Assembly: GCA_037903475.1 (NCBI GenBank)
Contig: JBAJFG010000022.1
Span: forward strand, 186,001-250,000
DNA from: Ancylostoma caninum
Taxonomy: Eukaryota; Nematoda; Chromadorea; Rhabditida; Ancylostomatidae
Direction: 5' to 3'
DNA length: 64,000 nt
Shown: positions 1-12,905 of the stretch, one piece after another
Position numbering within the stretch: position 1 is the stretch's first letter
Layout of the letters: every line of letters begins with the position of its first letter
Program-made: the position numbers and the translations under genes
Notes under the pieces: model-generated
The model's database searches: none
What the model was told of the DNA's origin: nothing
Seen by the model: the letters and a program-made list of their open reading frames with translations, nothing else

Positions 1-2480
1 ACTTTCATCCAATCATCAAGTCATTTATTCACACTTTTGAGAGAATTGAAATCTTGCTCAGTGAAGAAGTCCGTTATCAACCCGGAAATGCAGTAGTCCA
101 TTTCACAGCCTGCTAATAGTGTTTTTTATATTGATTCTGCAGATGAATTACTAGTTTGAGAAGTGATGTACAGTGCTGTATTTCCGATAGGTCTATGAGT
201 TTGCAACTTGTTCCCCACTCTCGTTTTCGAACATTTAGCAATCTCAAAAAAATGGAGCAGAGACTGGAGCAAAAAGTCACCGACAAAAATTCCATCAAAT
301 CCTAATCCTTTAAAGGGGTAATCTCACACTTATTTACATTTTCTTTCTTGAACACATATTGATTATCCAGCATTTCATAATTATAAACTAAAATGATGGG
401 GAACTCACAATGCTGCCTTCTCTAACGCTTTGGTAGAATTGTGGTCCACCACAGATGAGGAATGCGACAGCGGACAGATGGAGTATGCCCGAGGTGACCA
501 TTCCCGATTTCTTTCTTATTATATGAGCAACCGTCATACAACCCTAGAACTTTCGGACCGATACATCACTCAGTTGGTAAAGAACTAGATAAGAAAGGAT
601 GTGAGGAAAAAACCTACAAAGGTGATACTCCATAGAACTGGATATAGGATGTCTGAAGGTGGGAATGAGGATGATGAAAAAGCTGTATAGAGTGTAAAAT
701 ATACAGAGATGACACTAATGAAAGAACATGCAGCCTAAATACGACGCCATTGAAACAACAATCGTAGTGGTTTTACTCACTATCTGTGACAGTGACAGAC
801 AAAAAAGAGAATCAATCTTCTGACTTACTATTTTGAGTGTTAACTGACTGCTCCATGGTAAAGACTTGTATTTCCGACTCGTTAATGTTGCCTGGGTCAA
901 TAGAAATGGGAAGAGTACCCAGAAGAAGCCTACCGGAATCCAAATGAGAATAGTGTGTTGGAAACATAGTGACACGTTTGGCAAACCGTCCGAGAAAGGA
1001 TTGTGCTGGAAGCAGCGAAAAATCAAAGAATCAACCTACATATGTCAAGAAAAATTTTGAAAAAGCACCTGATGAGATAAAATGAATCGATGATAAGGCT
1101 TAAATACGAACGTACGTTCCTTTCCAAAAGTCCTCATTAAGCATGAGAAATGTACATGTTCACTCGGTGTTTTTCGTCAAGATGTTTTAATGCGTGGAGG
1201 CCCGAGCACAACAAGCGTCATCTACATGAATGAATTGCTGGGACGGAAAAGACAGAAAGTTATCTATTAGGTCGTCAAGTATGAAATGTCCGATTTTGGA
1301 TGAGAAGATTTCGGGTTTTGTTTCTAAAGCAAGATGCAGTATAGGATATCCGAATATGCTCCTGTACTATCCCCACAGCCTTGCAATATTAATTGCAGCT
1401 TGACTGCACCAACAGCTTGGAAACGTGGAAAGCTAGTAGCAATCAATTTGCGAAGAGCGTTTTCAACATAATGTTGAAAATTGAACATTTTCTCCAGCAA
1501 GAATTGAGTTAATTCCTGAAAGGAGTTGTGGTCAAATAGAGCAGGGCTTGGCCAGTGCAGTGAGTGACAGGTTGGTCCTCACCCCTGCTCCTCTAGCTTA
1601 AGCAGCGTGGATTTGTGAAAAATGCTCAAAAACTGGCACTCATTTTCGAGGGTCAGACTGGGAAAAATTTGTTTACTGAACCACTTTTAATGGTCACATT
1701 GCCTTGAATACCTAAATATTAATGAGTTATAAAGGTCACATCTTGCTCCTTATGCTGACCTAGTTTGACTCCTATCCGCTTTGGCTTCGGCTTCCAGCTC
1801 ATTGATATCCAGGTTCATCATAAGGCTCAATTTGGAGCTTCATGTCACCTGAGCGGAACTTCCCAAGCAAACGCTGCTCAGTGTATTTACTAAACAAATG
1901 TCCCTTAACACTACCCTCATGTTCCCAACTTTCTCAGCTCGACTGGATGGAAAATAGAACCTATGTTCCAATAGAACACGATTTTTCGTCTTTGAGTAGT
2001 TCTACAAAAAATGCTTTCAAACAAACATTCGAAAACTGATCAAAAACCCAGGAAGTGATTTTAAAAGGAAGAGGATCTATCTTCATAACGAAAATAAGGA
2101 TTAGAAGAGATCTAACAAATCTTCGAAGATGGAGACTGTCAAACTGACCGCTCATAAAATCGGACATTTCATACTTGACGACCTAATACGTCTCGGCTAT
2201 CTATGCGCTTTCTCGTACCGAACACGCCTGCCGCACAAACTCTCGCCGTAATTGGCTGCATGAATCTAATCTGCGGTGAACTAGTGTATTTCATTCTCAC
2301 CACTCCACTCAAGAAATTTTCAAAAGATGGAGATCTTCTCTGCCGAAAATGCGGATAATGAACTCACCGTGGATGCCGAACACGAACATCCTGTTTGTCA
2401 CAGACGACCTCACTGGTGGAGGCCAGCAGCAGGGCTACATCTCATGCTACATCTCATGCACCAGAGCACTCTAATTGTCG
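1..2480. other. Unassigned region, no gene recognised
   Basis: Only short open frames with no recognisable domain. No long repeat, tRNA or transposon end was found by eye. Introns and short host exons cannot be excluded. Confidence 0.5.
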
Positions 2481-2485
2481 CCCCA

Positions 2486-2492
2486 TTTATTT

Positions 2493-2523
<31 letters not shown>

Positions 2524-2526
2524 TCT
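2486..2526. repeat. (TTTA)n microsatellite, possible retroposon tail
   Basis: About nine TTTA units. On the minus strand it reads (TAAA)n, the same tail type as the CR1 element ending at 12.9 kb, so it may be the 3' tail of a minus-strand retroposon lying in 2530-2850. No coding sequence confirms that. Confidence 0.7.
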
Positions 2527-2953
2527 GTACCCAGGGAAACCACACGGTGCCAAATGTTTTACTATTAAAACATGACATGAGCACAGAAATGAAACCCAAG
2601 CAAATAGTCAAGACTAGTTTAAGGCAGCACTCACGCTTCAAAAAGTTTTCTCGTGTTTGTGTTCATTTCAAAGATGCCATCAATCAAAATGTAGCTGCAA
2701 AAGGGATCACTCCAATTCGTGCATTCAATCGAGTAATAAAATTCGTACGTATGTACAAATGCACCCACCATAGTAAAGCTTGCCCCATTCCCTCTGATCA
2801 TGTACGTCTGTGTTTCTCAGCTGATGCGGAATCGATCAGCACTTTCCGATAGCAGTGATCCGTACCGCGCCCGCGCCCCGGCGGCGACACCCATCTCAGG
2901 CGATACATTTCGTACACATGGACATATGTGCCTTGGCAATATACAACATGGTA

Positions 2954-3843
2954 TTAGGTTGTAACATAAGTTTCCGCTGTTTTCGCATAGGCATTTTCGA
3001 AGGCTTCTAATAAATGAATATCGATTAGATTTCGCTTATCTCTAGATACTGTGCTGAAGCGCGTGATCCCGCGAACATTCTGGAATGTTAGACCGATTTT
3101 TGCGTCTTATTTTGAAGATGTAATTGATTTCGGAGTGATCCCTTCAAGAATGCAAATTCGGTAACTGCACTTGCACGAATAATTGTTTTCCCATAACGTT
3201 GAGTGAGACTAACCAAATTTGGATGGAGTGATTTCGAGGCCATTCTTATTCTCCCTAGTACTTTCTTTTCCCATTCTATTGCCGAGCGGTCTCAGGCACC
3301 TACATCCAAATTAGTGACCCAAAATTTCGATTACTAAGTATTTCTCTCTGGATTTGAAGCGAATTGAAGTGGGATTTTTTCCACCGTGACTACAAACATC
3401 AACCGTTTGCGAACGCTAATCAGTGGAATTTTGGAATGAGTTCCAAGCGCTCTGTGGAAACTCAATGCTGCCATACTGCTAAGGGCACCTTAATTTTGTT
3501 GGTCGAACTCTCTGGAAAGGCGAAGAGCTCGCAGAGAAATTCTTAATCGCGCATTATGTTGCATAAATCTAGCTTCAACCATGCGCCGATTATCAGATCC
3601 CAAGAATGTCTACTGAGCAAGAACCGCTTTGCCAAGTCAGTGAGCTCTAGCACTGCCCGACTCAGTTGTTTGCCTAGCAGTCCACGGATTTCTGGAGCAG
3701 AGGAGCCGAGCTCCTGCTGTAAAAACGGCAAAAGACCATCGACTGTTATGGTGCATACATCGAATGATATAGATTCTTATTTGATTTTTTATAAAGTTTT
3801 CTCTTCGAAAACTTCAAAACAGCGGAAACTTGTTACAACCTAA
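2954..3843. mobile_element. Mariner-type element, probably non-autonomous
   Basis: The left end reads TTAGGTTGTAACATAAGTTT and continues TCCGCTGTTTTCG. The right end is its near-exact inverse (AACAGCGGAAACTTGTTACA then ACCTAA). TA flanks both ends (2952-2953 and 3844-3845), the target duplication of Tc1/mariner elements. The 890-bp interior has only short frames (for example 3543-3731 minus) with no recognisable DDE/D motif, so it is either a non-autonomous derivative or badly decayed. Boundaries are seen directly; the superfamily follows from the TTAGGTTG-type terminus and TA target. Confidence 0.82.
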
Positions 3844-3888
3844 TATTTCTCGCGGAGGTTGTCTTGTCGGATTATCTTTCCTCTACTA

Positions 3889-3930
3889 TTAGGTTGGTGC
3901 GAAATTAATTGTCGAAACAAACACCCCAGT
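3889..3930 (+). mobile_element. Solitary mariner terminal repeat
   Basis: TTAGGTTGGTGCGAAATTAA preceded by TA matches the mariner consensus terminus. No inverted partner was found in the next few kilobases, so this is one end of a truncated copy. Confidence 0.65.
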
Positions 3931-4203
3931 TCAAAGCGTTATAACTTGGCTTATACCCAACGTTTTTCATCAGTTCAATGCTCGTTTAATTCGCTAAATT
4001 TTCTCTAACAATACCTTGAAAGTGGTACGCCTGTACATACAATGAAAATTGAGGTCGCGAAAATCTGAAAACATTCGAAAACTTCTGGAAGGCGATTTTG
4101 GCATGCTCTATATCAGCAATCTGCTGTTGTCAGGTTTGCATCTGGGACTCGGGAAAAGGGGTACTCAGTAACGCCCTGGGCATACTTCAGGCGACGCAAT
4201 GTG

Positions 4204-4247
4204 GTCGCCGCGACTTGGTTTTGCACGAGCGACAAAGTCGCGGCGAC
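4204..4247. repeat. Perfect 12-bp inverted repeat (hairpin)
   Basis: Arms GTCGCCGCGACT (4204-4215) and AGTCGCGGCGAC (4236-4247) with a 20-base spacer. Function unknown; it lies just left of the GC-rich element at 4323. Confidence 0.7.
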
Positions 4248-4322
4248 TGGGTCGCGTGCTAGGGCACACTTTATATAATGATTGGCAACGGCATTGAATA
4301 ACTCACTAGGCTCGTCCCATTG

Positions 4323-5013
4323 CTCTGAACTTTCTGCCCGCGGTGGGTCCGCGGTACGAGGTCAATCCGCGGTGGACTCGCGGTTGCCCGCGATAAATCC
4401 GCACGTGCCCGCGGTGGACAACCGGGAGTGACGTCACTAGCGCGCTGAGTCCGCACATGATCACGGTGGACCTGCACATGCCCGCGGTGGACCCGCAATA
4501 ACATGGCTATCCGCGGTGGACCCGCACATGTCACACGGTGGACCCGCACTTGCCCGCGGTGGACCCGCAGTAGAGCTGATTGCGTCATCAATGCCAACAA
4601 AACCCCCATGCACGATGCACGCATGACCGAGTGGATAAGAGTGCGGACTCCCAAACATGAGTTCGAAAAGGTACGTGGGTTCGAATCCAGTGATGTAAAA
4701 ACGCCTGCAGGATGAAATATCAGTGCCATCGTGGATTTGCCTCTTCCTCCTCACGACAGGGTCTTCGATACAGGACTATTTTTAGAAAGAAATAACCAGT
4801 TCCTTGAAAATGCATGTTCCCGCGGTGGACGCGCACATACCCGCCGTGGGTCCGCACATGCCCGCGGTGGGTCCGCACATGCCCACGGTGGAGCCGCACA
4901 TGCCCGCGGTGGAGCCGCAGTACATCCGCGGTGGACCCGCACATGCCCGCGGTGGCGAACCGACGCTCCACCTCGGGCACACCGCGGATCCACCGCGGGC
5001 AGAAAGTTCAGAG
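4323..5013. mobile_element. TIR element with GC-rich 21-bp repeat arms
   Basis: The ends are inverted copies: CTCTGAACTTTCTGCCCGCG at 4323 and its inverse ending at 5013, pairing over about 30 bp with few mismatches. Both arms (4328-4572 and 4816-5006) are made of degenerate ~21-bp units close to CCGCGGTGGACCCGCACATG. A tRNA-like segment lies in the unique core. No transposase and no clear target duplication are seen. Repeated subterminal motifs are typical transposase-binding sites in several cut-and-paste families, so a non-autonomous DNA transposon is the favoured reading; the superfamily is unknown. The long frames across it are repeat artefacts. Confidence 0.7.
4625..4700 (+). pseudogene. 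tRNA-like segment inside the 4.3-kb element
   Basis: Contains an A-box-like TGACCGAGTGGATAAGAGTG and a B-box-like GGTTCGAATCC about 35 bases apart, similar to Leu/Ser (class II) tRNAs. Acceptor pairing is poor and the T stem is imperfect, so it is a degenerate tRNA-derived sequence or fossil pol III promoter rather than a working tRNA. Confidence 0.5.
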
Positions 5014-7890
5014 TGAAATCTCGATATTTAAGCTTCACTTACACTGCTTCCCTTACCTAGTGGAAGTAAGCTGTGATGAAAAGCTTTGTGCGTCGGAATT
5101 GTGGCTTCTAATTGGTTTTGGAAGACTATTTTCGCGTTCCAAGCTTTGGTTATGGAGATTGAATAAGGTTCTAGTTCTCTGTTTGACCTCTTGAGCATAA
5201 CTATTGTGTTGTTCTTTGCAATATTGGTAAAACATCCACAATTTGAAGGGATGCGAATTTGGTTATGGAGATTGAATAAGAAATCCCTCTAAAATTGTTA
5301 TGGAGGATGAATAAGGAATCACTCTAAAATACTGCAGTATGGGAACAAATTAAGAACATACTACTTAGGAAAAGAAAACTTTACAGATATTCTTATCAAT
5401 ATCTGCAACAGTGAAACACCCACACAAATGTGTCGAAATAATAGAAATTTCGCCTAGATGAAGCGACGCGATTGGATCACACGGCATAAAAATGAGGAAA
5501 ATAGCTGAATACTCATAAAATGAAGTATGCCCAAGCCGCGACAGGCAAGCTATTTGGTCGCCACCCTATACCTTTCGCGATTTGGTCAAAATCGGCCGCG
5601 CATCCCCGGATTGCTTCTGAAAGTGAAGGCGCGTGGAATGACCACGGCAGTTTTTGTGACGTTTGCAAGTTAAATCGCGTGGAGACCAAATCGCCGTCTA
5701 TGCAAGTGTGCCCAGCCCATAAGGGAAAGGCCTGAGGAATGAGATGAATGATTGATAACCTCGATGCCTTACTGCACCAGTTTTTGCCAGGTGACTTTTC
5801 AAGTGAGAAGCTCAGCGCCACCCTGGAGCAGGAAAAAACACTTGATTCTGTTCGCCACTGCCAATCACACATACAGCAGTTTTCGGACATCAACTTGAAA
5901 TTACAATTTTAGGACTCTGCTGTCAATGCTTGACCAGGTTGGAGAAGGCTGCAGTCAATCACACCATCACAGCATCTCCAAATTCCTACAGAGCATCCCT
6001 TGAGAGAAGATCTGGTTTAGGAAAACTTAGTAGTGGGAACACGTCTCTACCCATGCCCATTCGCAATTCTAGTTATTGTACAGAAACCGAGCTTCATCTG
6101 GCGGTCTACGTAGTCTAGAAATGGGTGATTTTAAGACGAAAAAATTAAGCTGGAAAAGATGTCACACTAGGTCAGAAGCTGGCAATCAGTCAGGTTGTGT
6201 GGTGTTCACGTCCGCACCTTTTTTTACCTCGCTGATTGAATTCAGATGTTTTGAAGCCGTATTATAGTGAGCGCTCCCACGGATCTCCCTTGGAGGGATC
6301 ACTACCGGTTTGCTGCGAGGCCACGCGACGACCCGGTGGCGGATAGGGGGTTGATCGTGGACCAAAAGCAGCCATGCACTTGCCCTTTGACGCGAGTCCA
6401 TCTAGGGGATGGACTCCTTAGTTCTGCAGCGTTGGACTCGATTCGTGAGTCCGACATATAGGGGAGAGCATGGCTCTCGGGCAAGATGAAGTGAACAAGA
6501 CGAAAGGCCGCCAGAAGGAAAGCCGTCAGATTTTCGGTCACAGCAATCGTGTTTCGAAGTCTTCAAAGGTATGGCCTCCAGTAATTCATAGCCCCTCTCG
6601 TATTAATGACAGGTGGAACTCCCTAGGGGCAGGGAGAGGTAGCTGTCACCTTTCCATTGATACGAACCTTGAAAAATATTAGGTGCGTGCAAAGGTTCCG
6701 GGGCAGTTGGTGGTATCTCACCGTTCGACATCGTTTTGCTCCTCAAGATTGCCGTATCTGCAACGGTTTTCATGTAAGCTGGTAGCCTAAAACATCTCAT
6801 TTTGGCTCGGGTCTACGCCACAGCATTGCTCTGTTTTGGTGTGTAAAACCAATGCTATGAGTTGTGCAATAATTTGGGGAATTTCGCTTTATGAAATCAA
6901 ATCTAGGCTACCAACAAGAAAAGCGACCCATAGCATCAGTAATGCGTTTATGAAGAGTATGTTCTCTAAAATGCCAGGTGCCGGAGGGTCCCTAAAGTTC
7001 TGAGCGGAGCCGGAAAATGCTTCACAAGCTGGTCAGAGATTTGATTTTCACAAAGGTGCCAGGAAAGAGCAGATTGAACCAGACCGTATGGATAGTGTGC
7101 AAGACATTATGGGAAATTTAGTCAACTATGTCTCGTCACTTGGAGAAGAACGGTAAGAAGAGGAAGGTGAGTACATGGATTTTGCGTGTGTTGAGCGAAG
7201 AGCACCAACGTCCACACAGGCAAGTCTGCAGATATTCAGCCTTCAGATTTTCTAACAATTCGTTTCATGGGAGAATAGTTATTGCTGATAGAGAATGGTC
7301 ATGTACGACAATAGGAGGAGGTCATCCCAAAGTCCGGGCTCCTGCCACCCACCTAAAAATGGCTGAACCATCAATACCTTCATTAAAAAATTTTTTCCCC
7401 TTTCATGGTCAGCAACGTGACTCATTTGCTATGAATTTTCTTCAAACAAATGCATAATAATCGCCCTGTAGTAGGTTCTTTCCTCTAATGTAATCACGGA
7501 AAACTCTCAAGCATAGGGATGACATAGGAGAAAATATTCGGTCTGATCCGGATGTGAGATAATGCAAACCAGCATGTTGCAGTGTCAACCGTACAAAGAA
7601 TTGGCCATTCATGCTTCGAAATTCCAGCCTAAGCTATATTACTCCTTGTAACTGTCTCTAACAGACCACCCCCAACCTTCTATGGCTTTACTTCCGCTGC
7701 ATAACTTTAAATGAACAGACCCTACTCGAAAACGACGTGTGCAACTATTACAGGTGCGGACCTTTCAAATTTTTAGCTTCCGGAAAAATCTTTTCTGTGC
7801 CATATTGGCAGATGCCAATGCTTTTCGTTTTGAACAAAATTGCTGGCTTTGATTGAATTCATGGCGCTTTGAAGAATTAGGAGCAACGGC
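5014..7890. other. Unassigned region, no gene recognised
   Basis: No open frame has a recognised domain. A GC-rich block at 6267-6470 has a small perfect stem (AGTCCATC/GATGGACT, about 6399-6417) and looks like dispersed repeat DNA, but no second copy occurs here. Confidence 0.4.
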
Positions 7891-7899
7891 CCCGGTGCA

Positions 7900-8262
7900 T
7901 TTGCACGCGCCTAATACAATGTGGGGACTCTGAACTGTGAAGCAGCACTAAGCTCTTTGTATTAAATGACGAGCTGCACAACATCAAGATCAGCATTTTA
8001 GCTGTGTGCCAAACAAGACGGAAGAAGGAGATGACTGTGAAATGGCATGACGGTAGCGAACTGATGCTTGGTGCGGCGAGGAACGATGCTGGTGGTGGTG
8101 TCGGCTTCATCGTGTTAAAGTACGTTATAAGTCGAATGATCTCTAGGGAAATTGTTTCACAGGCTCGGACTTGCAATCTTGCAATCAGAGTCGACAAATC
8201 ATCTACTATGAAGGTCGTTGCAGCATATGCGCCACCGTCGGCCGCCAATGGTGATGAAAACG
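7900..8262 (+). pseudogene. RTE-type endonuclease fragment
   Basis: The plus-strand translation around 7998-8262 reads like the apurinic-type endonuclease of RTE retrotransposons: LAVCQTRRKKEMTVKW, then GGGVGFIV and KVVAAYAPPSA, in the order ETK/R, GGVGF, YAP seen in the intact RTE at 26.8 kb. It has stops and frame changes upstream, lacks the GDFN and SDH blocks, and merges into the 59-bp satellite. It is a 5'-region fragment of another RTE lineage. Confidence 0.7.
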
Positions 8263-8690
8263 AGAACTTCCATGGATGTGGCCCAAAAGTGGTGAAAACG
8301 CTAGAATATGGCTTCGCCAATGGCTAGAGGGTCCGGTTATCCTAAATGTGAGGAAGAACACCAGAATAAGGGTTGACCAACGGTTGTGACTCAATATTGT
8401 GGAGCACACCAACTTACAGGTCCGCCATTGCAGGATCGGTTCGCTCTGGCTCAATAACGTGGAGAACGCCAGTATATGGGTCCACCTATGGAGTAAGGGT
8501 CCAGTGTGGCCCAACAGTGAGGAAAACAAAAGAATGCTGGTCCACCAATGGAAGCAGGACCCGCCGTGGCCCAATGGTGTGCAGAACGCCAGGATATGGG
8601 CACGCTTGATCCAAAAGTGTGGAGAATGCCGGGGTTAAGCTAAGTCGGACCCCTTCTCATTGGGCGAGTCCGCCAGGATACAGGTTCGTT
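8263..8690 (+). repeat. 59-bp satellite, locus 1
   Basis: Degenerate tandem units with the recurring phrases TGGCCCAA.AGTG, GGAGAACGCCAG and GGGTCCACC.ATGG. Starts of the GGAGAACGCCAG phrase lie 58-60 bases apart. The same unit occurs at 12.9, 14.2 and 51.2-52.0 kb. Confidence 0.8.
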
Positions 8691-9045
8691 CTTGAGCCTG
8701 CGCGCGTCTCTAGCGGTCGGCAGATCACCCCCCTCCGGCGCCATTCCCAATATTTTCGCTAAGGCTCCTTATTTCTATATTCTCTGTCTGCTTAGCTGCC
8801 TAAACTACAAGGAGTTAATCTGCGAGCACCAGGGTGGCACGGTGCGATTTTATACTGAGTATTGCCGCCAAATCAGGTCGGTTTTTCAAATATTGCATTT
8901 TTCGAGGTCTGGGTGCCGTCACTTATCGATCCGCTCGATTGCACCGTGATCTGGTTACATAGTTTCCTCGTGGCAAGGAAGCTGATCACTAATCTCTTTT
9001 GCCACTCTATTAGGTGTATTGACTAGTGATAGTGCCGTTTTAATA

Positions 9046-9894
9046 ATGTCTACCCCTCTGGCTGCTCCAAACTTTCAGGGCCGCAAGAAGGGCTAAAAGA
9101 GACAGTGCATCGATTTTCCAAGTCCCACGAACGCACGATCTGATCTGGACGAGCAAATCGACCAGCTTTTGAAGGACGACTCCCTTCCTCGTCATTTCAA
9201 AACAGTGATAGCGTGTCTAATTGAACATAGGAAGCAATTTCAAGTTCTAGCCAATCTTTGTAGGAAATTGTCGGAGGAAGTCAGAACTCTTAGGTCTGAA
9301 AATGCTATTCTCAAAAGTCAGCAATCTAGTTCCAACAACAATCCTCCACCTCTATCCTCTCCGCAGCAGCCTAATCCTGTTGTATCTTGTATCTCTTCCG
9401 TTGCTAGTGAGTCGTTTGAGGAAGTTGAACGAAAGCGTTCAGTAATTATTGCAGGAACTGTTGAGAGTAAGGATACTCTTGCATCCAATCAAGTTATGCA
9501 TGATTGTACTTGCGTGAGGGAAATCATGGACTTTCTAAACGTTGACTGCGCTACCGTTTCTGTGTACCGTTTAGGTCGTTACAGTGTCAGCCACCGTCGA
9601 TTGATTAAGGTTGTACTTCCTGCCTCCTTCTTCGCTAGGCAGTTATTGCGTCGTGCCCCCCGCTTGAAGCATTTTAAGGTCCTTGGCCTTTTTGTTCGTC
9701 CTTCTCTTCCTAAGGAGGAGAAGGACAGACTACGTGCCGAGCGTGAGGCACGACGCAGTAGTCTGATCGTTGCCAGCCAACCATCTCAATCTCAGTCTCC
9801 TTCACACCATTCGCAGAGCTCCGTAGTTTGTAATAATGCTGCAGATCTTCCGTCTGCTCGTAACGATTCTGAGCCCGGTCATATGTTAAACTAG
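9046..9894 (+). pseudogene. CR1 ORF1 (nucleic-acid-binding protein)
   Basis: The ATG at 9046 opens a frame broken only by TAA at 9094-9096; it is then open to 9894. The N-terminal third holds a likely coiled-coil heptad stretch (LANLCRKLSEEVRTLRSEN) and a Ser/Pro/Asn-rich linker. The second half has an RRM-like region of non-LTR ORF1 proteins: RSVIIAGTVES, VYRLGRYSVSHRRLIKVVLP, then RPSLPKEEKDRLRAEREARR. Such proteins coat the element RNA. ORF2 starts 26 bases downstream in another frame. With one stop near the start this copy is probably dead. Confidence 0.83.
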
Positions 9895-9920
9895 GATACC
9901 ATCGTCGGATTTTAGGAACA

Positions 9921-12693
9921 ATGCTATCATTTTTGCTCATTAATATTCGATCACCATTGAAAAACAGGAACTTTCTTGTACTTCTGCTCAATCAGCATCA
10001 GTATGACATTGTGGCCATTATGGAAACGTGGCTGGACGATTCCACTGAGCCACCTTCAATTCTAGGAGCATTATCATCACAATATGATTCTTTTAGGTGC
10101 GACAGGAAGTATAAAAGGGGCGGTGGGGTAGCGTTCTTAATTCGTAAGGTACTTCTATCCAACTTGGTCTTCAGCGAGTCGGTTCCAAACTCATATGAAA
10201 TATTAAGCTGTGATTTTCTCTGTGGTCAGAAATCATTACGTTTGGTCGTGCTTTATAAAACGCCATCCTGCCGTGTGAGTATGGCTGAACAAATGTTAAA
10301 AGCCTTAAGTGATTTGATATCCTGTCATCAGGAATGTGTAATATGTGGCGACTTTAACATGCCTGACATCAATTGGGATGCATAGCAGCCTTTTGCATCT
10401 AATTCGGTATCTAAACTTTTGGTGGAACTTTGCAGGTCTTACGGATTGACACAACATGTCACTGGTGGCACACTGAGGGAGAACACTCTCGATTTAGTCT
10501 TGTCTAGTGATAAGGGGCTAGTAGAGGAACTAAAAGTTGACGTCCCTGTCGGCACCAGCGATCACTGTTCTGTAAATTTTCAACTGAATCTTTCTATAGC
10601 TACTGATCCCTACGTCGTTAAACGGGACTTCAAAACAGCCAATTTCGCTGACATCAGAAACTACTTATACAATGTTGACTGGTATGGATCTCTTGATACG
10701 GTCGGTAGCGTGGATAGAAAGTATGAACTCCTCTTAGCGATTCTACATCACTGTATCGAACTCTTCGTCCCACGTGTCAAAGCCCCTCTAAGCGCCTCCA
10801 AGGTGCCCCCTCACATCAGGTCATTAGCCCACAGACGATTACCGGCTTGGAATGCAACTGTTGCAGAAGGAACGAGTGACAACTGGGCAAGATTCTCGAG
10901 ACTTAATAAGTTGCTTGAAAGAAAATTGTGGAAGTACAATGCCAATCTTGAAAAAAATGTTATTCTATCTAAAAACAAAAACGCGTTTTACAAGCTAGTG
11001 AATTCCAGAATTCGCGTGAAGCACAAAATTGGGGCTTTGGTAAAGGATGACGGCAAAATTGCACATACTGAGCATGATAAGGCCGAAACATTAGCGGACG
11101 TTTTTGCGCGATCTTTCACTAATTCTGAGGTTAAATGCCTTTAGCGCTCCAGCTTTTCCAAGAATGAGTGATTCTCTATGGTTTCACGGGGATGAGCTTT
11201 TTAATACACTCTCCGCATGGCCTGCTTCTCACTCGGATACTCCTGATCATATTCCGCTAATATTTATTAAGAACATACTGGACATAATAACTGGACCACT
11301 AGTGTACATATTCAATTTAAGCCTTATGCGGACAGAAGTACCTAGTAGGTGGAAACTCTCTCTTGTGACCCCTTTGCCCAAGAAGCCTCCTTTCACATCT
11401 CATTGAACTATCGCCCAATCAGTATTACTTCGATTTTCGCCAGAGCGTTTGAAAAGATTCTCAAGAAGAGAATTGAAAAACATCTTCAAGAACACTCCAT
11501 CATATCTCCGTTTCAACATGGCTTTCAAAAGGGCAAGTCTACTGTAACCGCCATGCTTCAGTCCTTGAATGAATGGACAGTTAATGCTGATCACGGGCAT
11601 AGCATGACGTTGTTTTTCTTGACTTTGTAAGGCCTTTGATAAAGTACCACATGACAAGTTACTCGTTAAATTAGATAGAATTGGAATTCACCCGAGGATT
11701 ATTGGATGGATTCAGGCGTAACTCTCTGATCGTATGTTCATTGTACGAGTAGGGTCTGGTTTCTCTCAGCCAAGACGGGTCACAAGTGGGGTCCCACAGG
11801 GAGGAGTCCTCTCTCCCATTCTCTTCAATATCTACACGTACGAACTTCCCCTTCTCGTCACAGCAGTCGGTGTGAACTGCTGCGCTTTTGCCGATGACTT
11901 CAAAATCTACAGTAAATGCTCAGATTGTTTAGCACTCCAGAATGCAATCGATATTGTACACAAGTGGTCTAAGGAATGCGAGATCCCACTCTCGGAGGAA
12001 AAGACTAAGCTGATGCATATTGGACCCAAAAATAGTTGTCATGGATATGTTGTAGGAGGAACCCCCATTAAAGCGGTTGACAAAATTAGAGACTTGGGTT
12101 TTTTGGTAACAAGCGACCTAAACTTTGACCATCACTGCGAACAAATCGCAGCGAAGGCCATGGGTTTAATGTACAAACTATTCAGAGCTTTGTTTACAAA
12201 GAACAGTGTGATTCTTTTACTCGCATTTAAAACATACATAAGACCATTACTTGAATACGGGACCGTTATCTTTTGCCCGCACAAAGGAAGGTTAGTGATA
12301 AAATTGAAAAGGTCCAGAATAGTTTTACAAGAAAGTTTTTTTATAAGGACAGTCGGTTTCTCTTATGAATGGATTTCCTCCTTTAAGGAGAGGAATATGA
12401 ATCTCGGCTTACATTCTCTTTCTTGGAGGAGAAGAAAATTCGATCTACTTATGTTTCATAAAATCGTTCACGGTCACTCTGGACTTGATCCTGAGAAATA
12501 CTTCTCGTTCAGAACTTCTATAACCAGAGGTGGCCTACGGAAGCTCTGCCTTCCTAGAGCCAGACTTAAGTGTCGTTCAAATTTTTTCATCAATAGAGCA
12601 GGTTCCGACTACCTTGCATTGAGCAGAGTGCAAGCAATTCCTTCTAGTTTACGATCCTTTAAAAATATGATCCACAGCTACCTGAAATCTTGA
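9921..12693 (+). pseudogene. CR1 ORF2 endonuclease-reverse transcriptase, broken
   Basis: Starts at ATG 9921. Endonuclease blocks in order: MLSFLLINIRSPLKNR, IMETWLDD, GGGVAFLIRK, ECVICGDFNMPDINW, VGTSDHCSV. Reverse transcriptase blocks: NYRPISITSIFARAFEKIL, FQHGFQKGKSTVTAML, KAFDKVPHDKL, SGVPQGGVLSPILFNIY and the catalytic CAFADDFKIY, then the C-terminal domain to 12693. Lesions: TAG at 10383-10385, frame changes near 11130 and 11390, a stop plus frameshift near 11630 next to the AFDK block, and TAA near 11718. Intact catalytic motifs but several breaks mean a fairly young inactive copy. Confidence 0.88.
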
Positions 12694-12827
12694 TGCTATC
12701 CTAGTGTTCCCAATCTGTTGTTTTATGTCTTTTGTTTGTTTCAATTAGTGTTGATTTTATCCTTTAGATAAGCTAGGTTTTTCTTTTGTGTTACTTCCAG
12801 TTGATCGTTAGTATGAGATACCTCATG

Positions 12828-12830
12828 TAA

Positions 12831-12905
<75 letters not shown>

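Noticed and set aside
4271..5194. Overlapping open frames on both strands at 4.3-5.2 kb with Pro/Arg/Trp/His-rich peptides
   Set aside because: They are translations of the 21-bp GC-rich repeat in several frames; no independent coding evidence.
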